This document shows positions 16,126-25,311 of a DNA stretch of 64,000 nt, piece by piece. The translations under genes were made by a program, and so were the position numbers. The stretch's first letter is position 1. Each line of letters begins with the position of its first letter. The notes beneath the pieces are model-generated. The model was given only the letters and a program-made list of their open reading frames with translations. It had not been told where the DNA came from and did not search any database. The stretch covers positions 1-64,000 of the forward strand of contig JAEYLC010000025.1 of assembly GCA_023461435.1 (NCBI GenBank). The letters run 5' to 3'. Source of the stretch: Bacillota bacterium. GTDB lineage: Bacteria; Bacillota; Clostridia; Christensenellales; SZUA-584.

Positions 16126-17015
16126 ACCGTTTGTGCCGCGCGATCAAAGACACACAATGCCCCGTCTGCGCGGGGCTCGATACCGAATACGGGTATTTGA
16201 CGCCTGAGTACCAAGCAGGGGCGGCGGAGCCGACCGACAGCGAAAAGGCGAAGTGCGTTTACAAATTCAACTGCGATATCATCGACGCGATTGCGGATAT
16301 CGTCCCGTCGGTCAAGGTTCAGTCGGCCTATTACGAGCAGTACGGCGCGGCGGGCGTGCAGTGCTTCTTCGATACGATGGAGTACGCGGGCCGCAAAGGG
16401 CTTGTCGTGATCGCGGACGCGAAAAGAAACGACATCGGCGCGACGGCGAAAGCCTACGCGCAGGCGCATATTAGCAACAGCCCCGCCGATTTTCTGACCG
16501 TGAACGCGTACCTCGGCATCGACGGCATACAGCCGTTCCTCGAAGCCTGCGGAGCTACCGGCAAGGGCATCTTCGTGCTCGTCAAAACGTCGAACCCGTC
16601 GGGCGGCGAGTTTCAGGACCTTGATGTGGGCGGCAAGAAGCTTTACGAGGCCGTGGCCGATAAGGTGCAGGCTTGGGGCGAGCCGTATACCGGCGAGAGC
16701 GGATACAGCTCGGTCGGCGCGGTGGTCGGCGCGACATATCCCGCCGAGGCGGAAGCGCTGCGCAAGCGCATACCGTCTGTATTTTTCCTCGTGCCGGGCT
16801 ATGGCGCACAGGGCGCGGGCGCGGACGATATCGCGGTCAACTTTGACAGAAAAGGTCTCGGCGCGGTGGTCAACGCGTCGCGCGGGCTGTTGCTGGCCTA
16901 TAAAAAGGAGAAATACGCGGGACTGTCGGCGGCACAGGCGGCAAGGGCGTTCACGCTCGATATGAAAGAGGATATTTTGGCGGCGCTGAAGCGGCGCGGC
17001 ATTGAATACGTTTGA
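16116..17015 (+). CDS. pyrF: Orotidine 5'-phosphate decarboxylase (subfamily 2)
   Basis: A protein of 299 residues that converts OMP to UMP. The catalytic motif DAKRNDIGATAKAYA is present, as are the early CAGLDTEYG and the phosphate-binding PGYGAQGAGADD near the C terminus. The length is that of the long subfamily 2 rather than the 240-residue Bacillus enzyme. GGAGGA precedes the ATG. In this operon pyrF follows pyrC instead of lying beside pyrE. A cluster of palindromic repeats separates it from carA. Confidence 0.95.
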   Translation: MQIDRLCRAIKDTQCPVCAGLDTEYGYLTPEYQAGAAEPTDSEKAKCVYKFNCDIIDAIADIVPSVKVQSAYYEQYGAAGVQCFFDTMEYAGRKGLVVIADAKRNDIGATAKAYAQAHISNSPADFLTVNAYLGIDGIQPFLEACGATGKGIFVLVKTSNPSGGEFQDLDVGGKKLYEAVADKVQAWGEPYTGESGYSSVGAVVGATYPAEAEALRKRIPSVFFLVPGYGAQGAGADDIAVNFDRKGLGAVVNASRGLLLAYKKEKYAGLSAAQAARAFTLDMKEDILAALKRRGIEYV

Positions 17016-17032
17016 GGGGCGAATGAGCCGCA

Positions 17033-17338
17033 CACACCTCATCAGCCGCTTGTCGGCGACAGCTTCCCCTCCAAGGGGAAGCCAAGAGAATCAAGAACTT
17101 CTTGTCGTGGCCCCCTCTGACGAGGGGGCTGTCACCGATAGGTGACTGGGGGAGAGAAATTGGATGAGGATGGCAGCATCGCGCACACCTCATCAGTCGC
17201 CTGAGGGCGATAGCTTCCCCTTAGGGGAAGCCTGACTTTCAAACATGTGACTTATGTCAATCCGATGGCGCGTAAGCGATTGGTCGGAATGACTGAAATA
17301 GAATTTATCGACACTCTGAGCTTTCTCAAGGGGAAGCC
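17033..17338. repeat. Cluster of palindromic intergenic repeats between pyrF and carA
   Basis: The 341-base gap has no gene. Copy A (17033-17083) and copy C (17184-17232) are near-identical units of about 50 bases: CACACCTCATCAG, then a TCGCC-type stem, then GCTTCCCC-loop-GGGGAAGC. Copy B (17109-17154) is a diverged unit in the opposite orientation (CCCCCTCTGACGAGGGGG, then GTCACCGATAGGTGAC). A shorter remnant lies at 17321-17338 just before the carA ribosome binding site. Each unit can fold into two hairpins. Similar short palindromic elements are common between genes of gut Clostridia. No transposase is present, so this would be a MITE-like or REP-like element. Confidence 0.85.
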
Positions 17339-17356
17339 AACAGGAGAGGAGAGACC

Positions 17357-18424
17357 ATGGCAATACTCACTTTGGAGGATGGCACGCGCTTCGAGGGCCA
17401 AAGCTTCGGTGCCTCAAGCGACACACCCGGCGAGGTCGTGTTCAACACGGGCATGACAGGGTATCAGGAGGTGCTGACCGATCCGTCCTACTGCGGGCAG
17501 ATCGTGACGATGACATACCCGCTGATCGGCAACTACGGCGTGAACGATATCGATCCCGAATCGGCGGGGCCGCAGGTGAGTGGATTCATCGTGCGCGAGG
17601 CGTGCAGCCAGCCCTCCAACTGGCGCAGCGAGGGCGGGCTCGACAAATACCTTAAGGATCACGGCATCGCGGGCCTTGCCGGTATCGATACGCGCGCACT
17701 CACGCGCATCATCCGCGAGAAGGGCACGATGCGCGGCATCATCACACAGGGCGAACCCACGCAAGAGCAGCTGGATGCGATGCGGGGCTTCGTGTGCGAC
17801 ATGCCGGTGGATCAGGTGACCTGCCCTGAAAAGTATGCGTATTGCGACGGCGAGCTCAAGGTGGCCGTGCTCGATTTCGGGCTCAAACGCAACATCGTGC
17901 GCAGCCTTAAAAAGCGCGGCTGCGCGGTGACCGTGTTTCCGGCGCGCACGAGCGCGGAGGAGATTCTCGCGGGCGGCTTTGACGGCATCATGCTGACCAA
18001 CGGCCCCGGAGACCCCAAGGAGAACGTGCAAGTCATCGAAAATGTGAAGAAGCTGATCGGCAAAAAGCCGATATTCGGCATCTGTCTCGGGCACCAGCTG
18101 CTGGCGCTCGCGATGGGCGCGGACACAGAGAAATTGAAGTACGGACACCGCGGCGCGAACCACCCCGTGAAGGATCTCTCAAAAGACCGCGTGTACATCA
18201 CGTCTCAGAACCACGGCTACACCGTGATTGAGGAGACGCTGCCGGACGGCTGCTTAGTGAGCCACCGCAACTGGAACGACGGCACGGTGGAAGGGATTGC
18301 TTACAGCGGTCACGATATGTTCACGGTGCAGTTTCATCCCGAGGCGTCGCCCGGGCCGGAAGACACCGCCTATCTGTTTGACGAATTCATAAGCCGTATG
18401 AGGAAAACGAATGCCGAAAAATAA
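17357..18424 (+). CDS. carA: Carbamoyl-phosphate synthase small subunit
   Basis: A protein of 355 residues that hydrolyses glutamine and channels ammonia to CarB. It has an N-terminal CPSase domain and a class I glutamine amidotransferase domain with nucleophile Cys in FGICLGHQLLALAMG and the catalytic His/Glu in QFHPEASPGPEDT. GGAGAGGAG precedes the ATG. The end overlaps carB by 14 bases. Placement in the PyrR operon suggests a pyrimidine-specific enzyme, although a second set for arginine cannot be judged from this window. Confidence 0.96.
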   Translation: MAILTLEDGTRFEGQSFGASSDTPGEVVFNTGMTGYQEVLTDPSYCGQIVTMTYPLIGNYGVNDIDPESAGPQVSGFIVREACSQPSNWRSEGGLDKYLKDHGIAGLAGIDTRALTRIIREKGTMRGIITQGEPTQEQLDAMRGFVCDMPVDQVTCPEKYAYCDGELKVAVLDFGLKRNIVRSLKKRGCAVTVFPARTSAEEILAGGFDGIMLTNGPGDPKENVQVIENVKKLIGKKPIFGICLGHQLLALAMGADTEKLKYGHRGANHPVKDLSKDRVYITSQNHGYTVIEETLPDGCLVSHRNWNDGTVEGIAYSGHDMFTVQFHPEASPGPEDTAYLFDEFISRMRKTNAEK

Positions 18425-21400
18425 CGATATCAAAAAGGTGCTGGTGATCGGCAGCGGACCGATTGTGATCGGGCAGGCCGCCGAATTTGATTACGCGGGC
18501 ACACAGGCCTGCCGGGCGCTGCGCGAGGAGGGCATCGAGGTGGTGCTCGTGAACTCCAACCCCGCCACGATCATGACCGATCCGGAGCTGGCGGACAGGG
18601 TCTACATCGAGCCGCTGACCGTGCCCGTGATTGAGGCCATCATCAAGAAAGAACGCCCCGACTCTATGCTCGCGACACTGGGCGGCCAGACGGGGCTCAA
18701 CCTCGCGATGGAGCTGTTTGAGAGCGGCATACTCGGTAAATATGGCGTGAAAATGCTTGGCACCAACGCCGATTCGATCAAAAAAGCGGAAGACAGGGAA
18801 GCTTTTAAAACGCTGATGAATGAAATCGGCGAACCGATCATTGAGAGCATCATCGCGAATACGCCGGGGCAGGCGCTGGAATTCGCGGCGGTGCATGGCT
18901 ATCCGCTCATCGTGCGGCCCGCGTATACGCTTGGCGGCACGGGCGGCGGCATTGCCCAAAACGAAGCCGAGCTTGTGGAGATATGCAAAAGCGGCATATC
19001 GGCGAGCCGCGTTGGTGAGGTGCTGATCGAAAAGAGCGTCGCGGGCTTTAAGGAGATCGAATACGAGGTGATGCGCGACGCCAAGGGCAACTGCATCACC
19101 GTCTGCAACATGGAAAACATCGATCCCGTCGGCATCCACACGGGCGACAGCATCGTGGTCGCGCCGTCGCAGACGCTGCGCGACGCCGAGTATCAGATGC
19201 TCAGATCCGCGTCGCTCAAGATCATCAACGCGCTGAAAATTCAGGGCGGCTGCAATGTGCAGTACGCGCTCGATACGGACAGCATGACCTATTACGTGAT
19301 CGAGGTGAACCCGCGTGTGAGCCGCTCGTCGGCGCTCGCTTCCAAGGCGACGGGCTATCCGATCGCGAAAATGGCGGCGAAGATCGCCGTGGGGTACGGG
19401 CTCGACGAGCTCAAAAACGGTGTGACGGGCAAAACCTTCGCGTGCTTTGAACCCACGCTCGATTACGTGGTCGTCAAGTTTCCGCGCTGGCCGTTTGACA
19501 AATTCACCACCGCCGACAAGCAGCTCGGCACGCGCATGAAGGCGACGGGCGAGGTGATGGCGATCGGCGGCAACTTCCAGAGCGCGTTTTTAAAGGCTGT
19601 GCGCTCACTCGAGCTCAAGCTCGATTCGCTCGAATTCCCGTTCGCAAAGGGCTTTGATGACGATAAGCTGATTACGCGTATATTGCAGCAGGACGACGAA
19701 CGCATATTTTTGATCGCCGCGGCGCTGCGGCGCGGTATATCCATTTCACGTATCCATGATCTCACCAAAATCGATCTGTGGTATTTAACCAAACTCAAGG
19801 ACATCATCGATATAGAAACGGCGTTCGCCGAAACGAAAAGCGAAGCGCTGAATTTTGAAACGCTGCGAATGGCCAAGAAAATGGGCTTCGCGGACAGCGC
19901 GATCGCGCGCATGACGGGCCAAAGTGAAAACGAGATCAAAAAACTGCGGCTTTCGCTCGGCATCCGCCCGACATTTAAAATGGTGGACACGTGCGGCGCC
20001 GAATTCGACGCGGTGAGCCCGTATTATTACTCGACCTACGACGAGGAAAACGAGGCGAAGACGCCGAAGAATAAAACCGTGGTGGTACTCGGCTCGGGGC
20101 CGATCCGTATCGGGCAGGGCATTGAGTTCGACTATTGCAGCGTGCATTGCATATGGGCGCTTAAAAAAGCGGGTTATGATACCGTGATCGTCAACAACAA
20201 CCCCGAAACGGTCTCGACGGATTTCGACACCTCCGACCGGCTCTATTTCGAGCCGCTGACGCCCGAGGACGTGGGCAACGTGCTTGAGCAGGAGCGACCC
20301 GAGGGCGTGATCGTGCAGTTCGGCGGGCAGACCGCGATCAAGCTTGCCAAATCCGTACAGGATATGGGCTATCAAATCATCGGCACGTCTCTAAACAGCA
20401 TCGACCGCGCGGAGGACCGCAAGGAGTTTGAAGCGCTGCTCGAATCCCTCAATATTCGCCGTCCCAAAGCGCGCACCGTTTTTACGGAAGAACAGGCGGT
20501 CGAGGCCGCGTCGTCTCTCGGATATCCTGTGCTCGTGCGTCCGTCGTACGTGCTCGGCGGGCAGGGCATGGAGATCGCCTACAGCGACGACGACATCCGC
20601 GAATACATGCGCATTATCGGGCGCTACGAGCAGGAGCATCCCGTGCTTGTGGACAAATACATGCTCGGGCTCGAGCTTGAGGTGGACGCGATCAGCGACG
20701 GCAAGGACGTGCTGATTCCCGGCATCATGGAGCACATCGAGCGTGCAGGCGTGCACTCGGGCGATTCGATCTCGGTCTATCCGGCGCGCAGAATTTCACA
20801 GAAACAGCAGGACGAGCTGATCGATATCACACGGCGGCTTGCATTGGCGCTTGACGTCAGGGGCATTGTGAATATACAGTATGTGATATCGGGCGGCGAG
20901 ATCTACGTGATCGAGGTCAATCCGCGCTCCAGCCGCACGGTGCCGTACATATCCAAGGTGACGGGCGTGCCGATGATCGAGCTTGCGGTGCGCTGCTCGC
21001 TCGGAGAACCGCTTGCGGGCATGGGCTACGGCACGGGGCTTTTCCCGAAGCGCCGCATCACGGCGGTGAAGGTGCCCGTGTTCTCGTTTGAAAAGCTGCC
21101 GCTGGTGGAAGTCGGGCTCGGGCCCGAGATGAAATCGACGGGCGAGGTGCTTGGCATTTCTGAGGACTATTCCGAGGCACTGCTAAAGGGCTTGATCGCC
21201 TCGGGCATGGCATTGCCCAAGGAAAAGGGCGCGGTGCTGTTAACCGTGGCGGATAATGACAAGCAGGAGTTGATATCGATCGCGGCGATTCTCGATTATT
21301 TGGGGTATGATATTTACGCGACACGCGGCACGGCCAACGTGCTGAACTTCAACTTTGTCGCGGCCAACGCGGTATCAAAGCTCTCAAAGGAGCCGGACAG

Positions 21401-21635
21401 CATCGGCGGCCTGTTTGAGAGCGGGCGCTTAAAGCTCATACTCAACACGCCGACCAAAGGCCGCCGCGCCGACCGCGACGGCTTCAAGATACGCCGCATG
21501 GCGGTAGAGCACAGGATTCCGTGTCTCACATCGCTCGACACCGCGCGCGTGCTGCTGCAGAGCATGAAATCGGGGCGCACGGACGCGGACTTGGAACCAT
21601 TGAGCTTATCAGACATACAGGAGCCAAAATGCTGA
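18411..21635 (+). CDS. carB: Carbamoyl-phosphate synthase large subunit
   Basis: A protein of 1074 residues, full length for the family. It consists of two homologous ATP-grasp halves (first starting VLVIGSGPIVIGQAAEFD, second VVVLGSGPIRIGQGIEFD near 550) separated by an oligomerisation region, and a C-terminal MGS-like allosteric domain (about 935-1060) that in other enzymes binds UMP or ornithine. The conserved motifs VRPAYTLGGTGGG and VRPSYVLGGQGM mark the two ATP sites. It overlaps carA at its start and pyrK by seven bases at its end. Confidence 0.97.
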   Translation: MPKNNDIKKVLVIGSGPIVIGQAAEFDYAGTQACRALREEGIEVVLVNSNPATIMTDPELADRVYIEPLTVPVIEAIIKKERPDSMLATLGGQTGLNLAMELFESGILGKYGVKMLGTNADSIKKAEDREAFKTLMNEIGEPIIESIIANTPGQALEFAAVHGYPLIVRPAYTLGGTGGGIAQNEAELVEICKSGISASRVGEVLIEKSVAGFKEIEYEVMRDAKGNCITVCNMENIDPVGIHTGDSIVVAPSQTLRDAEYQMLRSASLKIINALKIQGGCNVQYALDTDSMTYYVIEVNPRVSRSSALASKATGYPIAKMAAKIAVGYGLDELKNGVTGKTFACFEPTLDYVVVKFPRWPFDKFTTADKQLGTRMKATGEVMAIGGNFQSAFLKAVRSLELKLDSLEFPFAKGFDDDKLITRILQQDDERIFLIAAALRRGISISRIHDLTKIDLWYLTKLKDIIDIETAFAETKSEALNFETLRMAKKMGFADSAIARMTGQSENEIKKLRLSLGIRPTFKMVDTCGAEFDAVSPYYYSTYDEENEAKTPKNKTVVVLGSGPIRIGQGIEFDYCSVHCIWALKKAGYDTVIVNNNPETVSTDFDTSDRLYFEPLTPEDVGNVLEQERPEGVIVQFGGQTAIKLAKSVQDMGYQIIGTSLNSIDRAEDRKEFEALLESLNIRRPKARTVFTEEQAVEAASSLGYPVLVRPSYVLGGQGMEIAYSDDDIREYMRIIGRYEQEHPVLVDKYMLGLELEVDAISDGKDVLIPGIMEHIERAGVHSGDSISVYPARRISQKQQDELIDITRRLALALDVRGIVNIQYVISGGEIYVIEVNPRSSRTVPYISKVTGVPMIELAVRCSLGEPLAGMGYGTGLFPKRRITAVKVPVFSFEKLPLVEVGLGPEMKSTGEVLGISEDYSEALLKGLIASGMALPKEKGAVLLTVADNDKQELISIAAILDYLGYDIYATRGTANVLNFNFVAANAVSKLSKEPDSIGGLFESGRLKLILNTPTKGRRADRDGFKIRRMAVEHRIPCLTSLDTARVLLQSMKSGRTDADLEPLSLSDIQEPKC

Positions 21636-22408
21636 AATACGTAACCGCCACAATGAAAAACAACGAAAAAATCGCAAACGGCATTTACCGCATGGAGCTG
21701 TATTGCCCGGACGCCGATCTTGAGCATTTTGTGCCGGGACAGTTTGCGCACGTCAAGGTGCCGGATCATCCCGAGCTGCTGCTCGGCCGCCCGATCAGCA
21801 TCAACGTGGTGGATGTTTCAAATCAGACGATCGTGCTCGTGTACCAGATAAAAGGCAAGGGCACGGCGGCGCTCGCGAAAGCAAGTGCGGGCACAGCCGT
21901 GGAAGCTGTGGTTCCGGTTGGGCGCGGCTTTAATCTGAAATCGACCGACAAGACGGTGTTTTTGGTCGGCGGCGGCGTGGGCATCGCCCCGCTGTTAACT
22001 GTGATAGAAAAATGGCCGGACAGGCATTACGAAGCTTTCCTGGGGTATCGCGGCAAGGATTACGCTTACTGCGAGAATGACTTCGGCGCTTGCGAGGCGG
22101 TCAATATCGCGTCGGACGACGGCACGATCGGTATGCACGGGCTCGTCACCGCGCCCATTGAACAGCGGCTTAAGGAGCTTGTGCCCGATGTGGTGCTCTC
22201 ATGCGGCCCGCCGCCGATGCTGCGCGCTTTAAAAGCGCTCTTAGAGCCGCTCGGCGTGGCCGCGCAGGTGTCGATGGAGCAGCGCATGTGCTGCGGCTTC
22301 GGCGCATGCGCCACGTGCGTCTGCGGCGTGCACACGGATGACGGCCTCGACTATAAAAAGGTCTGCGTGGAAGGCCCCGTGTTCGACCTCTATGAGGTGG
22401 CGCTATGA
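21629..22408 (+). CDS. pyrK: Dihydroorotate dehydrogenase electron transfer subunit PyrK
   Basis: A protein of 259 residues carrying FAD and a [2Fe-2S] cluster; it passes electrons from dihydroorotate oxidation by PyrD to NAD. The FAD domain has LLGRPISINV, the NAD domain FLVGGGVGIAPL, and the cluster is CCGFGACATCVC near the C terminus. I chose the ATG at 21629, with CAGGAG five bases upstream, instead of an in-frame start inside carB. The stop overlaps pyrD by four bases. Confidence 0.95.
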   Translation: MLKYVTATMKNNEKIANGIYRMELYCPDADLEHFVPGQFAHVKVPDHPELLLGRPISINVVDVSNQTIVLVYQIKGKGTAALAKASAGTAVEAVVPVGRGFNLKSTDKTVFLVGGGVGIAPLLTVIEKWPDRHYEAFLGYRGKDYAYCENDFGACEAVNIASDDGTIGMHGLVTAPIEQRLKELVPDVVLSCGPPPMLRALKALLEPLGVAAQVSMEQRMCCGFGACATCVCGVHTDDGLDYKKVCVEGPVFDLYEVAL

Positions 22409-23313
22409 TGAACATGCAGATCGTGCTGTGCGGAAAAACGCTCAAAAACCCCGTGATCGCGGCGTCCGGCACTTTTGCGTTCGGCACGCAGCACGGCTGG
22501 TTTATCGACGTGTCGCGCCTTGGGGGCATCGCGCTCAAATCGCTGACGCGGCAGAAGCGCATCGGCAACGCGCCGCCGCGCATCGCGGAGACGCCCTCGG
22601 GCATACTCAACAGCGTGGGGCTGCAAAACCCCGGCGTGGACGCGTTTTTATTAAGCGAGCTTAAGAAGGTGGAGCAGCTCGGCACGGCGCTGTTTGCCAA
22701 TGTGGCGGGCAGCACGGTGGAAGACTATGTGTATGTGATTGAACGGCTGAACGAGACGGCGATCGACTTTTATGAGCTCAACATATCGTGCCCCAATGTG
22801 AAGGAGGGCGGCGTGAGCTTCGGCACAGACCCAAAGCTCGCGGCGGACTGTGTGAGGGCCTGCAAAGCGGCTGCCAAAAAGCCGTTGATCGTGAAATTAA
22901 CGCCCGCGGCGGGCGATGTGGTGCGCATCGCGAAGGCCGTGCAGGACGCGGGCGCGGACGCGATTTCGCTGATCAACACGCTGCCCGCGATGGCGGTGGA
23001 TGTGCGGAGCAAACGGCCGATACTCGGCAACGTGACGGGCGGACTCTCGGGCCCGTGCATCAAGCCCGTGGCACTCAAGATGGTGTACGACGTCTCGAAA
23101 GCGGTGAGCGTTCCTGTGATTGGCATGGGCGGCATCATGACGGGAGAGGACGCGGCGGAGTTTATGCTCTGCGGCGCGGCCGCCGTGATGACGGGCACGG
23201 CCAACCTGCTGGACCCGCACGCGCCGCTGCGCGTGATCGACGAGCTGCAGGCGTTCGCCGAATCGATGAATATAAAAGATATTTCCGCGCTGACAGGCGC
23301 GTTGGAGGTTTAA
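22405..23313 (+). CDS. pyrD: Dihydroorotate dehydrogenase, class 1B catalytic subunit
   Basis: A protein of 302 residues with an FMN-binding TIM barrel. The NISCPN motif carries the Cys that serves as active-site base in class 1 enzymes, and the start VIAASGTFAFG and GMGGIMTGEDAAEFM are typical for 1B. Together with PyrK it forms the NAD-dependent heterotetramer, which suits an anaerobe. The start overlaps pyrK (ATGA); two adjacent ATG codons (22405 and 22408) are possible and differ by one residue. Confidence 0.96.
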   Translation: MMNMQIVLCGKTLKNPVIAASGTFAFGTQHGWFIDVSRLGGIALKSLTRQKRIGNAPPRIAETPSGILNSVGLQNPGVDAFLLSELKKVEQLGTALFANVAGSTVEDYVYVIERLNETAIDFYELNISCPNVKEGGVSFGTDPKLAADCVRACKAAAKKPLIVKLTPAAGDVVRIAKAVQDAGADAISLINTLPAMAVDVRSKRPILGNVTGGLSGPCIKPVALKMVYDVSKAVSVPVIGMGGIMTGEDAAEFMLCGAAAVMTGTANLLDPHAPLRVIDELQAFAESMNIKDISALTGALEV

Positions 23314-23315
23314 AT

Positions 23316-23885
23316 ATGAACAAAGAACAGATACTCGATATTTTCAGAGAAACGGGCGTGATGCTCGAAGGGCATTTTCTGCTCACATCGGGCCGCCACT
23401 CGGATAAGTACATGCAGTGCGCGAAGCTGTTTCAGAACGCGGCTGTTTCCGAGAAGTTTTCCAGAGCGCTGGCCGATAAATTCACAGGCATTGATCTGGT
23501 GGCGGGCCCGGCGATCGGCGGCATCATACTCGCTTACGAGGTGTCGCGCCAGCTTAAAGTGCCCAACGTGTTCGCGGAGCGCGAGAACGGCGCGATGGCG
23601 CTGCGCCGCGGCTTCACGATCCCCGAGGGCGCGCGCGTGCTTGTCGTGGAGGATGTGGTGACGACAGGCGGCTCAGTGAAAGAGGTCATCGCGCTGATCA
23701 ACAGCCTCGGCGGCAATGTGGTGGGCGTCGGCAGCATCGTGGACCGCTCAAACGGCGCGGTGGATTTCGGCGTGCCGTTTGAGGCCGTGCTTTCGATGGA
23801 GGTCGTGTCGTATCCGCCGGAGGACTGCCCCTTATGCAAACAGGGACTGCCCGCCGTGAAGCCCGGCAGCCGCAATCTGAAATAA
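23316..23885 (+). CDS. pyrE: Orotate phosphoribosyltransferase
   Basis: A protein of 189 residues that forms OMP from orotate and PRPP. The PRPP loop VLVVEDVVTTGGSVKE is present, as are LLTSGRHSDKY near the start and the flexible-loop region FAERENGAMALRRG. The ATG at 23316 has GGAGG at 23304-23308 and lies two bases after the pyrD stop; longer in-frame starts lie inside pyrD. It closes the pyrimidine operon. Confidence 0.96.
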   Translation: MNKEQILDIFRETGVMLEGHFLLTSGRHSDKYMQCAKLFQNAAVSEKFSRALADKFTGIDLVAGPAIGGIILAYEVSRQLKVPNVFAERENGAMALRRGFTIPEGARVLVVEDVVTTGGSVKEVIALINSLGGNVVGVGSIVDRSNGAVDFGVPFEAVLSMEVVSYPPEDCPLCKQGLPAVKPGSRNLK

Positions 23886-23900
23886 TCAGGCCAATCTCTT

Positions 23901-23926
23901 AGCGGTATCACTCATACCGCTTTTTT
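23901..23926 (+). terminator. Rho-independent terminator of the pyr operon
   Basis: AGCGGTAT and ATACCGCT form an eight-base stem with loop CACTC, followed by six T. It lies 15 bases after the pyrE stop. Confidence 0.88.
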
Positions 23927-23985
23927 ATTTCCTGCGCTTGGGATATAATGGATTCGCCGTATGATTGATATAAAGGCGGGCCTTT

Positions 23986-24477
23986 ATGGACAACTGTGAA
24001 ATCTGTGAAGTGCGGGAAGACGAACTGGCGCTCTGCATTGCTGCCATACGCGCCGCGTTTTCGACTGTCGCAAATACATTCGGGCTTACCGAAGAAAACT
24101 GCCCGACGAACGCCGCATTCATGAAAATCGATCGGCTGCTGTACGACCGCGACAAAGGCAATCTGATGTATGCGCTTAAAGCAGACGGCGTTATCGCGGG
24201 GTTTATGCAGCTTGAGGACAAGGGCGAAGGCCGGTTTGAACTCAAAAATCTGGCTGTCGTGCCGGAATATTGCCATCAGGGGTTCGGCAAAGAGCTGCTG
24301 GGTTTTGCCAAGGAAAAGGCGCGGCAGCTGGGCGGCAGCAAAATTTCCATCGGCATCATCGAGGAGAACACCGTTTTGAAGCAATGGTATGAGGACAACG
24401 GCTTTGTGCATCTGGGTACGAAGGTGCTTGAGCATCTGCCGTTCACCGTCGGCTTTATGGAAGCGGCGATTGATTAA
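23986..24477 (+). CDS. GNAT family N-acetyltransferase
   Basis: A protein of 163 residues with the GNAT fold. The acetyl-CoA-binding motif A is LAVVPEYCHQGFGKELL and the last strand is KQWYEDNGFVHLGTK. The acceptor is unknown. It is separated from the pyr operon by a terminator and lies nine bases before an ABC transporter ATPase gene, so the three genes to 26030 may form one unit, perhaps concerned with modifying and exporting a compound. Confidence 0.85.
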   Translation: MDNCEICEVREDELALCIAAIRAAFSTVANTFGLTEENCPTNAAFMKIDRLLYDRDKGNLMYALKADGVIAGFMQLEDKGEGRFELKNLAVVPEYCHQGFGKELLGFAKEKARQLGGSKISIGIIEENTVLKQWYEDNGFVHLGTKVLEHLPFTVGFMEAAID

Positions 24478-24486
24478 GGGGGGATT

Positions 24487-25311
24487 ATGCAAATACTATC
24501 TGCCGAGCATATCGGCAAAGCATACGGCGAGCAATGCGTTTTGGAGGATATCAGCCTCAGCATCGATAAAGGCGAAGCCGTCGCGCTTGTCGGCGCAAAC
24601 GGCTGCGGCAAAAGCACGCTGATCCGCATACTGTGTGGATTGACGCGTCCCACAAAAGGGTGCGTTACTCTGTCGCCGGGCTCTAGGCTTGCTTTGGTGC
24701 CGGATCGGTTCGACAAGGTCAATATGACGATTCCGCGGTTTATGAGCCATATGTGCGCGCTCGACGGCATAACGGCGGAAGCGCCGGAGCCGTATTACAG
24801 CGCGTTTGCCCTTGAAAGCATGCTTGATACGCCGATGAAGTATTTAAGCAAAGGCACGCTGCAAAAGGCAGCGGTGATTCAGGCGCTCGCGGAGGAGCGG
24901 GATATCATGTTCCTCGACGAGCCGCTCTCAGGACAGGATATGGCGTCGCAGTACCATTTCGCGCAGGAACTCAAAAAGAGGAAAGCGGCGGGCATGGCGA
25001 TCGTGATGGCCTGCCATGAGCCGTTTCTGATCGAGGAGCTTGCGGATACCATCCGGCAGATCAAAGACGGCGCGCTTACGGATGGCGAAAGCTACGTGTT
25101 TGAGCGCGGCAGCACGTGCTGCGTGTTCCTGATCGAGCCAAACGGCGCGGATATCACGGACAGGCTCAAAGCCATCGGGGCGCAGACGACGGCTTTGGGC
25201 AGCTTGACAAGAATTGAGGCCGAGAAAAGCAAGGCCAAGGCCATTTTCGCGTTGCTGGTGGCACAGGATGTGCGTATTATCAAGTACGACGAGACGGAGG
25301 GCGTATGCTGA
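24487..25311 (+). CDS. ABC transporter ATP-binding protein
   Basis: A protein of 274 residues with one nucleotide-binding domain. Walker A is GANGCGKST at 36-44 and Walker B is IMFLDEPLSG near 140. The signature is LSKGTLQKA, where LSGGQ is usual, so the third residue is Lys; such variants occur in multidrug-type exporters of Firmicutes. About 70 residues at the C terminus form a small accessory domain. It overlaps the permease gene by seven bases; the pair would form a half-size exporter. Confidence 0.9.
   Translation: MQILSAEHIGKAYGEQCVLEDISLSIDKGEAVALVGANGCGKSTLIRILCGLTRPTKGCVTLSPGSRLALVPDRFDKVNMTIPRFMSHMCALDGITAEAPEPYYSAFALESMLDTPMKYLSKGTLQKAAVIQALAEERDIMFLDEPLSGQDMASQYHFAQELKKRKAAGMAIVMACHEPFLIEELADTIRQIKDGALTDGESYVFERGSTCCVFLIEPNGADITDRLKAIGAQTTALGSLTRIEAEKSKAKAIFALLVAQDVRIIKYDETEGVC

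Noticed and set aside
16098..17042. 314-codon minus-strand frame opposite pyrF
   Set aside because: Antisense shadow; pyrF on the plus strand has intact catalytic motifs.
17016..17356. Insertion sequence between pyrF and carA
   Set aside because: No transposase frame exists; the repeats are short palindromic units and are listed as a repeat cluster instead.
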